From assembly GCF_002374315.1 (NCBI RefSeq), contig NZ_NWUX01000002.1, positions 363,730-427,729 of the forward strand: a stretch of DNA of 64,000 nt. Reading direction: 5' to 3'. The stretch is from Vreelandella nigrificans. Its GTDB lineage: Bacteria; Pseudomonadota; Gammaproteobacteria; Pseudomonadales; Halomonadaceae. The translations under genes and the position numbers were made by a program. This document shows, in pieces, positions 55,812 to 64,000 of this stretch. The first letter of the stretch is position 1. The number at the start of each line of letters is the position of its first letter. Below the pieces are notes generated by a model. That model made no database searches and had not been told where the DNA came from. It saw only the letters and a list, made by a program, of their open reading frames with translations.

Positions 55812-58037
55812 CTAGAAATCGTAGGTTGCAGAGATCCAGAAACTGCGACCATCCAAAGCGACACCACTTGTTGACTGCGCAGTCTGTGTATAGCGATAGG
55901 CGCGCAGCGTTTCGCCGTTATGCTCGAAGGTGTCTGAGCCAGTGAAGTCTTTATCAAACAGGTTGTAGATAGTACCCGTCAAGCGCACGTTGTCACTGAA
56001 GCGGTAAGAGTTGCGTAGGCTAAACAGTGCGTAACCATCCAGCTTGTTACCGAGCTGATTAACCAAAGAGGCGGACTCACCGCTGGGGGTGCCAGTGATA
56101 CGCTCACGGGAGGAGTAGTATTCACCTTCCAGGGTGGTGCTCCAGCGGTCGGTGACTGCCCAAGTGAGGTCAGCAGTTAGCTTATGCTTCGGTGTGTTAG
56201 TCAGTAACTGGCCTTCATTAACACCGGTAGTAACTTCTGAGTCGGTGAAGGTGTAGCCGCCGCTGATATGCCACGCTGGTGCGATTTGATAGCTTGCGTT
56301 TAGCTCTACGCCACGGGTCTCGGCTTTATCAATATTGATTTGTTGGCTGAAGTTTTCCTGAGCAGTAAAGTTGCCGATGTTGATGCAGTTGCCAAGCCCC
56401 GCATTGGGCGTATTACCGTTGCTGTCGATAAACTGACAATTGGGTATAGCAGTGCCGCTGGCAATACGATCAGTAAAGCTGTTGTAGAACACGGTGGCAC
56501 CCGCAGCAAAACCGTCTTGATTATCGTAAATAGCACCGATTTCATAGTTGGTGCTCTTTTCTGGTTCAAGATTCGGCGAGCCAATGGTGACTGTGCGACC
56601 TTGTGAAGTGAATCCGGTTACGCCGTCATGTAGGTCGTTAAGCGAAGGTGTCTTATAACCACGGCTCACACCACCTTTCAGCGTCCAGTTGGGGGTAGTG
56701 TTCCAGACTAAATAGCCGCGCGGGCTGAAATGACCACCAAATGCGTCATGATGTTCATAGCGTCCGCCAAAGGTGAACGCTAAGTCATCGCGCAGCAACC
56801 ATTCATCTTCTGCAAACACAGCCCAGCTGTTCTGTTCAAAAGCCTGGTTACCAGCTGCACCATCCTCTAATTTGGAATCAATGTATTGGCCACCAACAGT
56901 GACCATGTGATCACCCAGGGGAGCAACAAATTTGCTATCAACGACGATATCGCGGTTCTCAAGCAGTCGCGCTTCGCCACCCTGTGCATCATAGCCGTAC
57001 TCAGGAGCGCTTCCTGCGGGTAGGGTGCGCCCTAGGGTTTCAGTAGTATTGTGAGTAACGCTGCTTTCCCAGGTGCCTGCGGCATAGCGGCCAGTGTGTC
57101 CTACAGCGATCTGGTCGCGGTTAAAGCGGAGTTCATCTACTTCATAGCCCCAAGCACTACCTGGTGATTCTTCTGAGCAGTCTCGTGTCCGTCCGTCCAG
57201 GCTACCCAGGCGGCAGTCGTCATTGTTATAGACTTGGCGTGAACGCTCGGCATCCAGCCAGAATTCATTGGTGTCGTCCGGCGTTACGTTTAAGCGTCCG
57301 CCGATAGAGTAAATACGCCCATCAGAAGGGCGGGGGTCGCGGCCAGAGCCATTCTCAATCATGCGCTCAGAGCCGTCGCGGTCAAACAGGCGGCCGCGTA
57401 GCTGCAGGCCGACTCTGTCTTCTACTAAAGGTCCGGAAGTGTATAAGTTGATCGTCGAGCTGTTACCCGCGTCGCGATCTTGCTGGAATTTGTTTTCAAC
57501 AGAAACAGAGCCTACCCAATCTTCGCCCACGCGACGAGTAATGATGTTAATAACACCACCCATAGCGTCAGAGCCGTAAAGTGTCGACATCGGCCCACGG
57601 ATAACCTCAATCCGCTCAATGGCGGAAAGTGGTGGCATAAAGCCGGTAGAGGTTTCGCCAAAACCATTGGGGGTTACGCTTCCGGAGGTATTCTGACGGC
57701 GACCGTCGATCAAAATAAGTGTATAGGCGCTTGGCATACCGCGAATTGATATGTTCAGGCCACCGGTTTTGCCGGTACCAGAGCGCACATCAACACCGGG
57801 AACATTGGCAATGGCTTCGGCAATGTTAGAAAACTGCTTCTGCTCAAGCTCTTCACGCGTCACCACTGAGATGCTGGCTGGAGCATTGTTCAGCGTTTGC
57901 TCATAGCCAGCAGCGGTAACAACCATGTTGTTGAGCGTAGTGCTGTTCGGTTGCGTCGCTTCTTGGGCGTTGACCGTGGTGGCGGCAACGCCAAGAGCAA
58001 TAGCGCTGGCTAAGGCGGTGCGAGTAAAGCGTGGCAT
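55812..58037 (-). CDS. TonB-dependent outer-membrane receptor, second copy
   Basis: A 741-residue outer-membrane receptor. The signal ends near TVNAQ (about 24), the TonB box is NNMVVTAAGYEQ, and the plug has ISIRGMPSAYTLILIDGRR and VIRGPMSTLYGSDAMGGVIN. The barrel ends with WISATYDF, a typical C-terminal Phe. Extracellular-loop cysteines occur (CRLGSLDGRTRDC and CQFIDS...GNC). ATG 58037 has AGGGG upstream and a strong Fur-like box just before it, so iron-repressed expression is expected. It belongs with the ABC genes that follow divergently. Confidence 0.93.
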   Translation of the reverse strand: MPRFTRTALASAIALGVAATTVNAQEATQPNSTTLNNMVVTAAGYEQTLNNAPASISVVTREELEQKQFSNIAEAIANVPGVDVRSGTGKTGGLNISIRGMPSAYTLILIDGRRQNTSGSVTPNGFGETSTGFMPPLSAIERIEVIRGPMSTLYGSDAMGGVINIITRRVGEDWVGSVSVENKFQQDRDAGNSSTINLYTSGPLVEDRVGLQLRGRLFDRDGSERMIENGSGRDPRPSDGRIYSIGGRLNVTPDDTNEFWLDAERSRQVYNNDDCRLGSLDGRTRDCSEESPGSAWGYEVDELRFNRDQIAVGHTGRYAAGTWESSVTHNTTETLGRTLPAGSAPEYGYDAQGGEARLLENRDIVVDSKFVAPLGDHMVTVGGQYIDSKLEDGAAGNQAFEQNSWAVFAEDEWLLRDDLAFTFGGRYEHHDAFGGHFSPRGYLVWNTTPNWTLKGGVSRGYKTPSLNDLHDGVTGFTSQGRTVTIGSPNLEPEKSTNYEIGAIYDNQDGFAAGATVFYNSFTDRIASGTAIPNCQFIDSNGNTPNAGLGNCINIGNFTAQENFSQQINIDKAETRGVELNASYQIAPAWHISGGYTFTDSEVTTGVNEGQLLTNTPKHKLTADLTWAVTDRWSTTLEGEYYSSRERITGTPSGESASLVNQLGNKLDGYALFSLRNSYRFSDNVRLTGTIYNLFDKDFTGSDTFEHNGETLRAYRYTQTAQSTSGVALDGRSFWISATYDF

Positions 58038-58061
58038 AGCGATCCCCTGCTGATATTCATT

Positions 58062-58081
58062 GCTAATGATATTGATTATCA
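58062..58081. promoter_or_regulatory. Fur box before the second receptor gene
   Basis: TGATATT-G-ATTATCA (58067-58081) matches the inverted 7-1-7 Fur consensus at 13 of 14 positions, and the wider 19-mer matches at 15 positions. It ends about 45 nt upstream of the minus-strand start codon. Confidence 0.75.
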
Positions 58082-58286
58082 AATAAGGCGAGGATTCTAA
58101 GAAGAAAAGTTCCCATGCGCGAGCTAATATCAGGGAACAATGCGTTCCGTGATTGGCAACTCTGGCTGGCAACAGAAAGTCACCTGCAAGACAAGTGGAT
58201 AAGACGACTGACTAAGTAGGGGGCGAAGTGGGGGAGGTGTTGCAAAAAGTGGAACAAGAAATTCGCTGCAATGTTAATGCAAGTGA

Positions 58287-58306
58287 TGTTGAGAATCGTT
58301 ATTATC
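58287..58306. promoter_or_regulatory. Fur-box-like site before the siderophore ABC operon
   Basis: TGAGAAT-C-GTTATTA (58290-58304) matches the 7-1-7 Fur pattern at 11 of 14 positions and sits 31 nt before the binding-protein ATG. Confidence 0.5.
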
Positions 58307-58335
58307 GTAACGACAGATAAACAGGAGAGTCACTT

Positions 58336-59262
58336 ATGCGTTACACGTCACTTCGCAATGGGTTGGTGGGGATCGTGGTAAGCGGTTTGCTAGCTGGCGC
58401 GGCTCAAGCACGCACTCTGGATACCGCCTATGGTGAAATTGACGTAAACGATGCCCCTGAGCGCGTCGTAACGCTATATGAAGGGGCACTAGATGCTGCC
58501 CTAGCCGCTGGCGTGGTCCCTGTGGGCGCTGTCACCACTCGCGGTGGAGATAATGTCGCTGAATATATAGAGGCTTATCTGGATGATGAGCGTCCAGCAA
58601 TTGTAGGCGTTGTGCGTGAAATCAATATCGAAGCTGTACTCTCCCAGCAGCCGGACTTAATTTTGGCCGCTGCCCAGCTTCCCGAAGAGCAGTATCAGTT
58701 GCTTTCCCGTATTGCACCCACTGTGGTGCCCCATGCCCAGCCATTGGCAGCGGATAACTGGGAAGCCGAAGCGCGTCTTTACGGCCAAGCACTTAACCGT
58801 GAAGAGGCCATTGAAGAGGCGATCGCTGCGGTAGACCAGCGCACCACTGAACTTGCCAAAGCTATTTCTGAAGCGAATGTAGGGGGGAGTGCCTTCTTAG
58901 CACGCTGGATGCCTTCTGGTCCTATGGTGATGTCAAAAGAACTCATCGCGACCGGTTTGATGGCTAAAGTGGGGCTTGATGTACAGGATGCGGGTCTGAT
59001 TAAAGAAGACAGCGCCCACAGTGACGTACTTAGTTTGGAAAACCTTTCTCAGGTAGACGGTGACTGGTTGTTCCTGGCAACCCTAAATGCTGACGGCCAG
59101 GCGGCACTGGATGCCGCTAAGCAAAGCGCCGCTTTTACCCGACTTAATGTGGTGCAAAGCGAGCGGGTAGTGCCGGTGAATGGTCAACTGTGGAGCAGTG
59201 CCAACGGCCCGCTTGCTGCCCAAGCCATTCTGGATGACATCGAGAACGCGTTATTGCCGTGA
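58336..59262 (+). CDS. Iron-siderophore ABC transporter substrate-binding protein
   Basis: A 308-residue periplasmic protein of the FecB/FhuD class. The signal is MRYTSLRNGLVGIVVSGLLA with cleavage after AQA near residue 25; there is no lipobox, so it should be soluble. PERVVTLYEGALDAALAAGV is the typical first strand of the domain, and NIEAVLSQQPDLILAAAQ and VVPVNGQLWSSANGPLAAQ are class features. AGGAG precedes the ATG. The permease start overlaps its stop (GTGA). Confidence 0.92.
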   Translation: MRYTSLRNGLVGIVVSGLLAGAAQARTLDTAYGEIDVNDAPERVVTLYEGALDAALAAGVVPVGAVTTRGGDNVAEYIEAYLDDERPAIVGVVREINIEAVLSQQPDLILAAAQLPEEQYQLLSRIAPTVVPHAQPLAADNWEAEARLYGQALNREEAIEEAIAAVDQRTTELAKAISEANVGGSAFLARWMPSGPMVMSKELIATGLMAKVGLDVQDAGLIKEDSAHSDVLSLENLSQVDGDWLFLATLNADGQAALDAAKQSAAFTRLNVVQSERVVPVNGQLWSSANGPLAAQAILDDIENALLP

Positions 59263-60287
59263 CATCACTTGCCAATGTTGTGGGTAGTGCCACCCGGCGT
59301 TACCCACCCCGTATATGGATGCTTATTCTGCTCACCGCCCTTGTGGCGGTGAGTGTCGTTAGCCTACTTATTGGCGCAGGAGAGGTAGGGCCACAGCGGG
59401 TACTGGGGCTGTTGCAAGGTAGCCAAGACAGTGACGCACACTTTGTCGTGTGGGAGCTACGCGCCCCGCGTACCCTAATCGGCATTGTGGTTGGTATTGC
59501 ACTTGGGGTGGCGGGGGCGCTTTTACAAGCGGTTTCCCGTAACCCACTCGCTGAGCCTGGCCTGCTAGGCGTGAGTGCTGGGGCCGCTTTTGCGGTGGCG
59601 CTGGCGTTAGTGCTTGGGGCCAGTGCTGCGACACTGCGTATCTCTGTTGCTCAGTTGGGGGCACTGATGGGGTGTGTCTGCGTACTCAGCGTGGCGCGTT
59701 TTCGTGGTGTGGGCAATGACCCGGTGCGCTTGGTGTTGGCAGGGGCAGCGTTTTCTGGGCTATTAGGTTCACTTAGTTCCTTAATACTGCTGTATGACCA
59801 GCGTGCTGCCGATGAAATTCGCTTCTGGGTGATTGGCAGCCTTGCCGGGCGGCGGTTGGATGATTTGCTAGCTGTGCTACCCAGCCTGTTAGTGGCCGGG
59901 ATTGTTATTGTAGTAATGGCACGCCCATTAGCAGCGCTTGCGCTGGGGGAACGAGCGGCAAGCGGCTTGGGGCACCGGCCCGGATTGATCCGCTGGATGG
60001 CGGTGGGCTGTGTAGCATTATTGGTAGGTGCGGCCACGGCTATCGCTGGGCCAATTGCGTTTGTGGGGCTGGTAGTGCCATTTGTAGCCCGAGCCTTCGC
60101 CGGACCAGACATTCGCCGCACGTTGTGGTTTTGCCTGCCTATCGGGCCGCTGATTGTGCTCACGGCAGATATTATTTCCCGCGTAGTGGTGGCGCCTTCC
60201 GAGCTGCCGCTAGGCGTACTAACCGCGCTGTGTGGTGCACCGGTGCTGATTGCTGTTGTGCGTGCCAAGCGCTTGCCCATGTTATGA
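59259..60287 (+). CDS. FecCD-family iron-siderophore ABC permease, first subunit
   Basis: A 342-residue inner-membrane permease with about nine or ten helices. ELRAPRTLIGIVVGIALGVAGA, VSRNPLAEPGLLGVSAGAA and the C-terminal IAGPIAFVGLVVPFVAR with LPLGVLTALCGAPVLIAVV are FecCD signatures. It starts at GTG 59259 inside the binding-protein stop codon. Together with the second permease it should form a heterodimer. Confidence 0.93.
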   Translation: MTSLANVVGSATRRYPPRIWMLILLTALVAVSVVSLLIGAGEVGPQRVLGLLQGSQDSDAHFVVWELRAPRTLIGIVVGIALGVAGALLQAVSRNPLAEPGLLGVSAGAAFAVALALVLGASAATLRISVAQLGALMGCVCVLSVARFRGVGNDPVRLVLAGAAFSGLLGSLSSLILLYDQRAADEIRFWVIGSLAGRRLDDLLAVLPSLLVAGIVIVVMARPLAALALGERAASGLGHRPGLIRWMAVGCVALLVGAATAIAGPIAFVGLVVPFVARAFAGPDIRRTLWFCLPIGPLIVLTADIISRVVVAPSELPLGVLTALCGAPVLIAVVRAKRLPML

Positions 60288-60331
60288 GCTCTCGTATGAA
60301 CTCTCGTATGAACTTTCATATGACCTCTCGT
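60284..60331 (+). repeat. Four tandem 12-nt repeats, each starting with ATG
   Basis: Units ATGAGCTCTCGT, ATGAACTCTCGT, ATGAACTTTCAT and ATGACCTCTCGT start at 60284, 60296, 60308 and 60320. Because the unit is a multiple of three, copy changes keep the frame of the small ORF described above. Confidence 0.9.
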
Positions 60332-60385
60332 TTGCTAAATACCACGGCGCCAACGCGGTGTGGCTATATTTTGGTTGTCTGTTGA
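60284..60385 (+). CDS. Possible 33-residue coupled ORF built on a 12-nt tandem repeat
   Basis: An ATG at 60284 overlaps the stop of the upstream permease (ATGA) and opens a frame of four repeated units (MSSR, MNSR, MNFH, MTSR) followed by LLNTTAPTRCGYILVVC. It stops one base before the ATG of the next permease. No ribosome binding site is visible, so translation would rely on coupling. The peptide is unlike anything I recognise and may be only a by-product of the repeat. Confidence 0.3.
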   Translation: MSSRMNSRMNFHMTSRLLNTTAPTRCGYILVVC

Positions 60386-60386
60386 T

Positions 60387-61505
60387 ATGAAAATAATGGC
60401 GAATAATCCGTCTTTAGGCGGTGTTGCTACCCCGTTAAATGAGGCTGCGCAGGAGGATGGAGTACCGCCCCCCAATGGATACTGGCTCGTAGCCTGGCCG
60501 CTAGGTGGTTACAGTGTGTTGCTAGAAAAACGCGCTGTGGTGGTCAATGCAGGCTTGTTAATTGCGCTGTTGGTGGCTTGCTTGCTCTATTTAAGTTTAG
60601 GCAGCGTGCCACTGGCTCCCAGTGCGGTGATTGCTGCAGTCATCGGGAAAGGCGATATGATGACTGCCTTTATGGTTCAGGAGCTGCGCTTACCACGCCT
60701 GGTTGCCGCCTGTTTTACTGGGGCAGCATTCGCGCTTGCTGGGGTGCTGATGCAAACCTTGGCCCGTAACCGCTTAGCGACGCCTGGTATTATCGGGATT
60801 GATAACGGCGCAACCGCTTTTGCGGTGGCCTCGATTGTGGGTATGGGGGTTTCTATTGCGCCACCTGCTATGGCGCTGGCAGGTGCAACCACCGCCGCCG
60901 TGCTTACCTTTGGCCTTGCCGCTGGTAGCGGCACTCAGGGCTATCGGTTTATTGTGGCAGGGATTGGTGTTGGAGCAGTATTTGGTGCTATTACCCAGTT
61001 GTTACTGGCGCGGGTAGCGATTGATACCGCCAATGCGGCCTACCCCTGGACCGTTGGCTCGTTGAATGCCCGTCCCGGTGGGGCGGTGCAACTGCTGGGC
61101 ATTGGTTTGGCGTTGGGGTTAATTGCGGCGCTGGCACTGGCGCGTTCGCTTACCTTACTGCGCTTTAAAGATGCCACTGCCAGTGGTCTAGGGGTCAGCG
61201 TAAAGGCGCGAAGGCTACAGGTTTTGATGCTTTCCGTGATACTAACCGCCTTTGCGGTAGCGGTAGCTGGTCCGGTGGGCATGGTTGCGCTCATTGGCCC
61301 TGAAATCGCCCGCTCGCTTTCTAGCGCCCGCCATGTACCTATTGTTGCCTCTCTCCTGTCGGGTGCCTTAGTGATGCTATTGGCTGATCTTGCTGGGCGC
61401 ACACTGTTTGCACCTATCGAAATTCCGGTGGGGATTGTCACCGCCGTGGTGGGCGGCCCCTGGTTGCTCTGGATACTCATGCGCCCACAACGGAGCCACT
61501 CATGA
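60387..61505 (+). CDS. FecCD-family iron-siderophore ABC permease, second subunit
   Basis: A permease of about 372 residues. A polar N-terminal extension of about 45 residues precedes the first helix (VVVNAGLLIALLVACLLYL). ELRLPRLVAACFTGAAFALAG, LARNRLATPGIIGIDNGATA, VAGPVGMVALIGPEIAR and IPVGIVTAVVGGPWLLWIL are FecCD signatures. The start is uncertain: ATG 60387 or 60396, neither with a clear site; a GTG at 60360 is less likely. The ATPase start overlaps its end by 4 nt. Confidence 0.9.
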   Translation: MKIMANNPSLGGVATPLNEAAQEDGVPPPNGYWLVAWPLGGYSVLLEKRAVVVNAGLLIALLVACLLYLSLGSVPLAPSAVIAAVIGKGDMMTAFMVQELRLPRLVAACFTGAAFALAGVLMQTLARNRLATPGIIGIDNGATAFAVASIVGMGVSIAPPAMALAGATTAAVLTFGLAAGSGTQGYRFIVAGIGVGAVFGAITQLLLARVAIDTANAAYPWTVGSLNARPGGAVQLLGIGLALGLIAALALARSLTLLRFKDATASGLGVSVKARRLQVLMLSVILTAFAVAVAGPVGMVALIGPEIARSLSSARHVPIVASLLSGALVMLLADLAGRTLFAPIEIPVGIVTAVVGGPWLLWILMRPQRSHS

Positions 61506-62311
61506 ACAACCCATCTACACCACCCACGCTTGCTACTGATGCGTTAAGCCTGAGTTACGGCCAGCGTCGGGTGATTGAAGGGCTGGGCGTTAGCCTGCCT
61601 AGTGGCCAAGTCACTGCCATTGTGGGCCCCAACGGCTGTGGTAAATCTACCTTGCTGTCCGGCCTTGCCCGATTGCACAAACCCGATAGTGGGGCGGTGC
61701 TATTGGATGGCGGCGATATACAACGCCTGCCCGCACGCCAGTTGGCCACCCAGCTAGCGCTACTGCCCCAAGAAGCGGTGGCGCCGGAAGGTCTAACTGT
61801 TACAGAGCTGATCCGTTTTGGCCGCCAGCCCCATCAAGGCTGGCTGCGCCAGTGGTCAGCAGAAGATCAGCAAGTGGTACTTTACGCGCTCGCCGCTGCA
61901 GGGTTGGAAAAGCTGGCCGACAGACCGCTAGAGGCACTTTCCGGTGGGCAGCGCCAGCGCGCCTGGATCGCCATGACCATTGCCCAGCAAACCCCACTAC
62001 TATTATTGGATGAACCCACCTCCGCGCTGGACTTAGGGCACCAAATTGAAGTATTTGAGTTAGTGCGCCATCTTGCCTGCCATGGCCGCACCGTGGTGAT
62101 GGTACTGCATGATCTAGCCAGCGCCTGCCGCTACGCGGATAATCTGATTGCCATGCGTGGCGGCCAGATTATTGCCCAGGGCCCGCCAACCGAGGTAGTC
62201 ACACCAGAGCTGGTACGCGAGCTATACCAGGTAGAGTGCACGCTGCTGATAGACCCTGCCACCGGTAGCCCGCTGCTGGCCAACGTTCGCCGCACGGCGC
62301 AGCCTGCCTAA
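61502..62311 (+). CDS. Iron-siderophore ABC transporter ATP-binding protein
   Basis: A 269-residue FecE/FhuC-type ATPase. Walker A is VGPNGCGKSTLLSG, the Q loop is LLPQEAVAPEGLTV, the ABC signature is LSGGQRQRAWIAM, Walker B is LLLLDEPTSALDLGHQ and the switch histidine is in MVLHDLASACRYAD. It completes a full importer: binding protein, two permeases and ATPase, all overlapping or closely spaced from 58336. Confidence 0.95.
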   Translation: MNNPSTPPTLATDALSLSYGQRRVIEGLGVSLPSGQVTAIVGPNGCGKSTLLSGLARLHKPDSGAVLLDGGDIQRLPARQLATQLALLPQEAVAPEGLTVTELIRFGRQPHQGWLRQWSAEDQQVVLYALAAAGLEKLADRPLEALSGGQRQRAWIAMTIAQQTPLLLLDEPTSALDLGHQIEVFELVRHLACHGRTVVMVLHDLASACRYADNLIAMRGGQIIAQGPPTEVVTPELVRELYQVECTLLIDPATGSPLLANVRRTAQPA

Positions 62312-62353
62312 CCCCGTGTGGGGCACCAACATAGTAACTGAAAAGGAACCGAT

Positions 62354-64000
62354 GTGGCTTCTTCAAAGCCTAGCTCCCAAGCGACGCCCTCAAATCAAAG
62401 CTTTCATGCGTTAGTACGGCTATTACGCTATGCCAAAGGTTATCGGCGGCGTATAGCCGCTGCCACTACCTGCTCTATCATCAACAAACTATTTGATATA
62501 GCCCCTGAGATTCTCATCGGTGTGGCGCTTGATGTTGTTGTAAACCAAGAAAACAGCTTTGTTGCACGGCTTGGGTTTGAAACTCCCCAGGAGCAAATCG
62601 CCATCTTGGCGGTGCTGACCTTTGTTATTTGGGCGGGTGAGTCGCTGTTCGAATACCTCTACCAAATTTTGTGGCGTAATTTAGCCCAGCGGTTGCAGGC
62701 TGACATGCGCCAGGACACCTACGAGCATGCCCAGCGGCTCGATATGGAGTTTTTTGAGTCAAAAAGCTCCGGCCAGCTTGTGGCTACCATGAACGACGAT
62801 GTGAATCAGTTGGAGCGCTTCTTGGATGGTGGCGCCAATTCGCTAATACAGGTAGCTGTGACCGTGGTGGCAGTGGGGGCGGTGTTCTTCGTGCTCTCAC
62901 CGCTGATTGCACTGCTCGCCTTCACACCTATTCCGCTGATTATTTGGGGAGCGTTTTTTTTCCAACGCAAAGCGGGCCCGTTATACAGCGATGTACGTGA
63001 AAAGGTTGGTGACCTAGCTAGCCGTCTTTCTAATAACCTAAGCGGCATTGCCACCATCAAAAGCTTTACCAGTGAAGCGAGGGAAGCCGAGCGGCTGCGC
63101 GATGCCAGTGAGGCTTACGTAGAAGCCAACCGCCGAGCGATTAGGGTTAGCTCCGCCTTTATTCCAGTGATCCGGATGGCAATTCTGGCAGGCTTTTTGG
63201 CGACCTTTACCGTCGGCGGCATGATGGCGCTCAATGGCACCTTAAACGTTGGCGCTTATGGCATTCTGGTGTTTTTGACCCAACGGCTGCTGTGGCCGCT
63301 GACTGGCCTTGCCCAGGTGATCGATTTGTTCGAACGGGCTATGGCTAGCACCCGACGGATTCTGGACCTGTTGGAAGTGCCGATTGTCGTTAAAGACGAC
63401 AGCACCAAGCCCCTGGGCGCACCGGTGAAAGGCGACGTGCGTTTCGAAGAGGTAAGCTTCCTGTACGCCTCAAGCCAAGTAGGTGTGAGCAGTGTGGACC
63501 TACACGTGCCAGCAGGTAACACCCTAGCGCTGGTGGGAGCCACCGGCTCTGGTAAATCGACCCTGATCAAATTGTTGTTGCGCTTTTATGACCCTGAAAG
63601 TGGTCGCGTACTGGTAGATGGCCAGCCGATTACCGACGTTAGCATGCACTCGCTGCGCCAAGCGGTTGGCCTGGTTAGCCAGGATGTGTACTTATTTGAA
63701 GGCAGCATTCGCGACAATATTGCCTATGGCAAGCCTGAGGCTGGTGAGGCGGAAATTATCGATGCCGCTAAAACTGCAGAGGCGTGGGGTTTTATTGAAA
63801 CGCTACCACAAGGGTTGGATACCCCGGTAGGTGAGCGGGGTGTGCGACTTTCCGGTGGTCAACGTCAACGGCTTTCGCTGGCACGAGCGCTACTTAAAGA
63901 TCCTCCTATTCTAGTGTTGGATGAAGCCACCAGCGCGGTGGACAACGAAACCGAAGCGGCCATTCAGCGGTCACTAAAGCGTATTGCCCACGGCCGCACT
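62354..64000 (+). CDS. ABC transporter fused permease/ATP-binding protein (exporter fold), truncated by window end
   Basis: An MsbA/HlyB-type half transporter; 549 residues are visible and the end is beyond the window. The membrane domain (about 30-330, six helices) includes RLDMEFFESKSSGQLVATMN and the coupling-helix region SNNLSGIATIKSF. The ATPase domain has GATGSGKSTLIKLLL (Walker A, near residue 396), SLRQAVGLVSQDVYLFEGSI, LSGGQRQRLSLARAL and ILVLDEATSAVDN. The start is GTG 62354 after AAGGAA; the overlapping ATG at 62352 is in another frame that stops quickly. Following siderophore importer genes, it may export a siderophore or act in uptake like IrtAB. Confidence 0.88.
   Translation, partial: MASSKPSSQATPSNQSFHALVRLLRYAKGYRRRIAAATTCSIINKLFDIAPEILIGVALDVVVNQENSFVARLGFETPQEQIAILAVLTFVIWAGESLFEYLYQILWRNLAQRLQADMRQDTYEHAQRLDMEFFESKSSGQLVATMNDDVNQLERFLDGGANSLIQVAVTVVAVGAVFFVLSPLIALLAFTPIPLIIWGAFFFQRKAGPLYSDVREKVGDLASRLSNNLSGIATIKSFTSEAREAERLRDASEAYVEANRRAIRVSSAFIPVIRMAILAGFLATFTVGGMMALNGTLNVGAYGILVFLTQRLLWPLTGLAQVIDLFERAMASTRRILDLLEVPIVVKDDSTKPLGAPVKGDVRFEEVSFLYASSQVGVSSVDLHVPAGNTLALVGATGSGKSTLIKLLLRFYDPESGRVLVDGQPITDVSMHSLRQAVGLVSQDVYLFEGSIRDNIAYGKPEAGEAEIIDAAKTAEAWGFIETLPQGLDTPVGERGVRLSGGQRQRLSLARALLKDPPILVLDEATSAVDNETEAAIQRSLKRIAHGRT

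Noticed and set aside
59651..60319. A 222-codon antisense frame across the first permease
   Set aside because: Low-complexity Thr/Ala/Pro-rich translation that mirrors the GC-rich permease; no start site.
62352..62420. ATG at 62352 as the start of the last ABC protein
   Set aside because: That frame reaches a stop within about 20 codons; the overlapping GTG at 62354 opens the full frame.

Overview
The window is a 64 kb piece of a gammaproteobacterial chromosome, most likely from the Halomonadaceae (Halomonas/Vreelandella type). This is an inference from family resemblance and gene order: it carries the standard gammaproteobacterial housekeeping clusters, a BCCT compatible-solute transporter and unusually acidic secreted proteins, at moderate GC. 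I saw no rRNA, tRNA, CRISPR array, insertion sequence, integrase or prophage gene. Nearly all of it is well-packed core genome; the accessory part is about 44-64 kb.

Layout. 1-3.4 kb: start of a HexR-type regulator, an aldehyde dehydrogenase and a FemAB-like acyltransferase. 3.5-10.8 kb: ftsB-ispD-ispF-truD-surE-pcm-DUF368-nlpD-rpoS, the classical stationary-phase/isoprenoid cluster. 10.9-13 kb: alr and a lipid A acyltransferase. 13-16.4 kb (minus): amgK-murU (cell-wall recycling), a YhfA-like OsmC protein and speD. 16.4-24.3 kb: lptD-surA-pdxA-rsmA-apaG-apaH-cca, outer-membrane biogenesis plus RNA and nucleotide maintenance. 24.3-31.7 kb: folK-folB (minus), plsY, tsaD (minus) and the macromolecular synthesis operon rpsU-dnaG-rpoD. 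31.8-44 kb: AbgT transporter, an unknown membrane protein, sdaA, a LysR regulator divergent from the glutathione-dependent formaldehyde pathway (frmA-fghA), mtgA, an EamA transporter, a DUF4168 protein, and a cNMP/CBS/DUF294 protein with a DEDDh exonuclease.

44-53.5 kb: a BCCT transporter, an AT-rich gap, two highly acidic small lipoproteins, an NtrC-type two-component system, a PQQ-type sugar dehydrogenase, an AEC transporter and a LysR regulator. 53.5-64 kb: an iron/siderophore island made of two related TonB-dependent receptors arranged tail to tail, a binding protein, two FecCD permeases, an ATPase and the start of an exporter-type ABC protein. Fur-box-like sites lie before three of its transcription units.

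I found no convincingly new multi-gene system. The points most worth a second look are: a SurA with only one parvulin domain; a four-copy 12-nt tandem repeat forming a small reading frame between the two siderophore permeases; a pair of lipoproteins with no basic residue after the lipobox; an altered PlsY signature; an unrecognised six-helix membrane protein; and several short tandem duplications in intergenic DNA.
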